A stretch of 64,000 nucleotides of DNA from an uncultured Bacteroides sp. (GTDB lineage Bacteria > Bacteroidota > Bacteroidia > Bacteroidales > Bacteroidaceae). Position 1 is the first letter of the stretch. Each line of letters starts with the position of its first letter. The DNA lies in NCBI GenBank assembly GCA_949294185.1, contig CASFGA010000008.1, positions 185,606 to 249,605 of the forward strand, given 5' to 3'. Positions 61,809 to 64,000 of this stretch are shown here, piece after piece. The notes under the pieces are model-generated. The model saw only the letters and a list, made by a program, of their open reading frames with translations, searched no databases and had not been told where the DNA came from. The position numbers and the translations under genes are program-made.

Positions 61809-64000
61809 ATGGACAGGATTTGTTATGACAAAAGATTTTTTGATCGGCTAATCAAGAATAGCTCTGATTATTATGCACATCTTCCCAAAGATGGTGAACG
61901 GCGCAAGCCGGAAACATTGTCAGAGCATTCGGGATTGACTTACGCTTACGCACAGTCTCTCATAGAATCTTTATCTTTGAGACCGGTTTTATCAAGATTG
62001 ATAAGCCTGTCCATACCTCCTTCCTTGTCAGAGGAGGCAGATTATATAACCCGTGAGGTAGAGACCCTGTTTATGCAGTCTATTGCTTTTCATGATTTAG
62101 GCAAAGTAAACCATAGATTTCAACAGGTTAGGATGAAAAATACCGCACCTTGCCTAAAGGTCAGTCATGATTTTAAAAGTGATCATTCTATCATAAGCAT
62201 GTATATATTTCTTGCTTTTTATTACAGTAGAACAGAGACATTGAAAGATCCTGATGTGCAGGATTATTTGGATAATGTAGCTGTCTTTTTTAGTTATTCT
62301 ATTTGTCGGCATCACAGTCCTTCTCTTCGTAACGCTCAGGATGCCAGTGTTTGGAATGACGAGCGACTTTTCAATCTATCTTCATATCTTCCTTTATTTG
62401 ACATTGATTTTTCAGACATACAATGTTTTCATGACTATTTATTAAAAGATTCTGCAGGCCTATTTGGTGTATATAATAAATTAGCGACTTCTGAATCTTC
62501 GTTTGCGCTTTACGCATTGTTAAAACTAAATTATTCACTCCTAACCGCATGTGATTATTTAGCGACTGCTCATTACATGAACGGTTGGAAAGAAATGATG
62601 TCCGATTTTGGTGTGATAGATGATGCCATGAAAGACAGATTTATCAAAAATGTTTCATCGTACAAATACAACAAAGCTATTTATGAGAATATGCAGCTGC
62701 ATTGCTTAAATGATGATTCATTACAGGAAGTCTCTGATTCAAACTTAAACCTTTTGCGTCAAAGTTTGGCTATTGAAGCTATTCAAAATATAAGATCTCA
62801 CTCAGCTGAGCATTTGTTTTATCTTGAAGCGCCGACAGGCAGTGGTAAAACTAATGTCTCATTATTGATTGTATCTGAACTATTGGCATCAGATAAAAGT
62901 CTTAATAAGGTTTTCTATGTATTCCCTTTTACAACTCTTATCACACAGACGTATAAGACTGTAAAAGATACACTTTCTTTGAATGAATCAGAAATAGTGG
63001 AAGTTCATTCAAAAGCTTTTTCCAAAACTGGAAAGTATGAAGAAGATTATAAAAATTATTTGGATAATTTATTCGTGAATTATCCTATTGTACTATTATC
63101 CCATATTAAATTCTTCGACATAGTAAAGACCAATGATAAAGAGCATAACTATTTGTTTCATAGGCTTGCTAATTCTGTTGTGGTGATAGATGAAATACAG
63201 TCTTATCCTCCTTCCACATGGAACGCCATTGCCTATCTTATTGTGAATTATGCGAAAACGTTGAATATAAAATTTGTGATCATGTCTGCCACACTGCCCA
63301 AAATTGGAGATGTCGTTAGCAGGGATGAATTTGTTTATCTGTTGAGTGATAAAAAACAGTATTTTCTTAATCCTAATTTTTGTAGTCGAGTAAAGTTTGA
63401 CTATAGCCTTTTATCGATGGACAAACCCCGTGATGCAGATGAAAAAGCACATTATCTTTATCAGTTGAAACACATATTGTTAGATAAATCTTCTCAATAT
63501 GCCGCTTCTAACATCGTTAATCCGAATAGTGTTCATGTGATTATAGAATTTATATATAAGAAGACTGCTTCAGATTTCTATTCACTTTTTGCGGACAATA
63601 CTTTTTTTGACGAAATTTTTTTATTGTCAGGGACTATTTTAGAACCGCGCCGAAGGGATATCATCCATAAGTTGAAATCAAACGAATATAGGGAGAAAAA
63701 GATATTATTAATATCCACCCAGGTCGTAGAAGCTGGTGTAGATATTGATATGGACTTAGGTTTTAAAGACAAATCATTAATTGATAGCGAAGAACAATTG
63801 GCAGGCCGGATAAACAGGAATGTAAAGAAGAAAGGTTGTATGTTGTATTTGTTCGATTACGATCGGGCTGTAAGCATATATGGAACAGATGAACGTTACA
63901 AATTGATGAATGAGATGGATTTTAAGTATTATCAAATGATTATTGAGAATAAGGACTTTGATGACTTATACCAAAAGGTTATTGAGAAAATCATACGGAA
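61809..64000 (+). CDS. cas3: CRISPR nuclease-helicase Cas3, 3' end cut by the window
   Basis: The first 730 codons are open with no stop. An N-terminal HD nuclease domain has His40 (SEHSGLTYAYA), His95-Asp96 (AFHDLGK), His in KSDHSII and CRHHSPSL. The helicase follows: Walker A APTGSGKT (341-348), DEIQ box (461-464), SATLPK (493-498), and the motif V/VI segments STQVVEAGVDIDMDLGF and EEQLAGRINRN. It is the single-chain Cas3 that degrades target DNA after Cascade recognition. Further cas genes (cas4, cas1, cas2) and the array are expected to the right. Confidence 0.93.
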   Translation, partial: MDRICYDKRFFDRLIKNSSDYYAHLPKDGERRKPETLSEHSGLTYAYAQSLIESLSLRPVLSRLISLSIPPSLSEEADYITREVETLFMQSIAFHDLGKVNHRFQQVRMKNTAPCLKVSHDFKSDHSIISMYIFLAFYYSRTETLKDPDVQDYLDNVAVFFSYSICRHHSPSLRNAQDASVWNDERLFNLSSYLPLFDIDFSDIQCFHDYLLKDSAGLFGVYNKLATSESSFALYALLKLNYSLLTACDYLATAHYMNGWKEMMSDFGVIDDAMKDRFIKNVSSYKYNKAIYENMQLHCLNDDSLQEVSDSNLNLLRQSLAIEAIQNIRSHSAEHLFYLEAPTGSGKTNVSLLIVSELLASDKSLNKVFYVFPFTTLITQTYKTVKDTLSLNESEIVEVHSKAFSKTGKYEEDYKNYLDNLFVNYPIVLLSHIKFFDIVKTNDKEHNYLFHRLANSVVVIDEIQSYPPSTWNAIAYLIVNYAKTLNIKFVIMSATLPKIGDVVSRDEFVYLLSDKKQYFLNPNFCSRVKFDYSLLSMDKPRDADEKAHYLYQLKHILLDKSSQYAASNIVNPNSVHVIIEFIYKKTASDFYSLFADNTFFDEIFLLSGTILEPRRRDIIHKLKSNEYREKKILLISTQVVEAGVDIDMDLGFKDKSLIDSEEQLAGRINRNVKKKGCMLYLFDYDRAVSIYGTDERYKLMNEMDFKYYQMIIENKDFDDLYQKVIEKIIR

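Overview
The window looks like a chromosome segment of a gut-type Bacteroidales bacterium (Bacteroides or Parabacteroides; the species cannot be settled from this stretch). The evidence is Bacteroidetes-type promoters (TTG, 19-20 bp, TAnnTTTG), a SusC/HmuR-style TonB receptor with a carboxypeptidase-like N-terminal domain, tandem S46 dipeptidyl peptidases, an hmuYRSTUV-type haem locus, and families largely confined to this phylum (DUF3276, DUF4369, DUF4837, DUF5606, DUF4922, long NusB). No rRNA, insertion sequence or prophage is visible. Most of the window is a core-like chromosome; the last 6.7 kb is a visibly more AT-rich CRISPR-Cas operon.

Layout. 1-201: start of rplU (minus strand, cut by the window edge). 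566-5844: a plus-strand cluster with two Tat-exported Gfo/Idh/MocA oxidoreductases, a small membrane protein, a double DUF1080 protein and a degenerate ApbE-like protein, matching the oxidation-based (3-keto-glycoside) route of glycan breakdown. 5960-6598: a HAD phosphatase. 6745-16858: a minus-strand haem operon: a calycin-like lipoprotein gene that is broken at a 99-bp direct repeat, then hmuY, hmuR, hmuS (CobN-like), hmuT, hmuU (MotA/TolQ-like) and hmuV (DUF2149). 17376-17570: tRNA-Ser(GCT) and tRNA-Glu(CTC). 17745-25301: valS, a polyprenol-phosphate sugar transferase, dihydroorotase, a free-standing MetH reactivation domain, a membrane metallophosphatase and a PlsC-like acyltransferase. 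25426-26124: a DUF4369 lipoprotein. 26310-30742: DPP7-like and DPP11-like peptidases in tandem.

30911-37065 is the branched-chain amino acid operon ilvD-ilvB-ilvN-(acyl-ACP thioesterase)-ilvC. In front of it is a complete attenuator: promoter, a 30-residue Val/Leu/Ile-rich leader peptide, an antiterminator pairing and a terminator. 37239-39360 (minus): hslR-like, pth, rplY, DUF3276. 39539-42953 (plus): nusB, yajC, a YbbR-like protein, coaE, DUF5606. 42996-48022 (minus): an operon of a glycosyltransferase/DUF4922 fusion, a SpoIID-domain protein without a signal peptide, and an AmpG-like permease. 48305-57026 (plus): rlmN, a DUF4837 lipoprotein, pdxA, then a polar-lipid cluster (sugar/polyol nucleotidyltransferase, ATP-grasp protein, CDP-alcohol phosphatidyltransferase, UPF0104 flippase-like protein, HAD phosphatase) and a FucP-type sugar transporter. 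57348-64000: type I-B cas6-cas8b-cas7-cas5-cas3, with cas3 running off the end.

Most worth a second look: the ilv leader-peptide attenuator, the cytoplasmic SpoIID/AmpG/GT-DUF4922 operon, the lipid head-group cluster, and the haem lipoprotein gene whose reading frame is broken at both copies of an exact repeat. The last may be an assembly fault.
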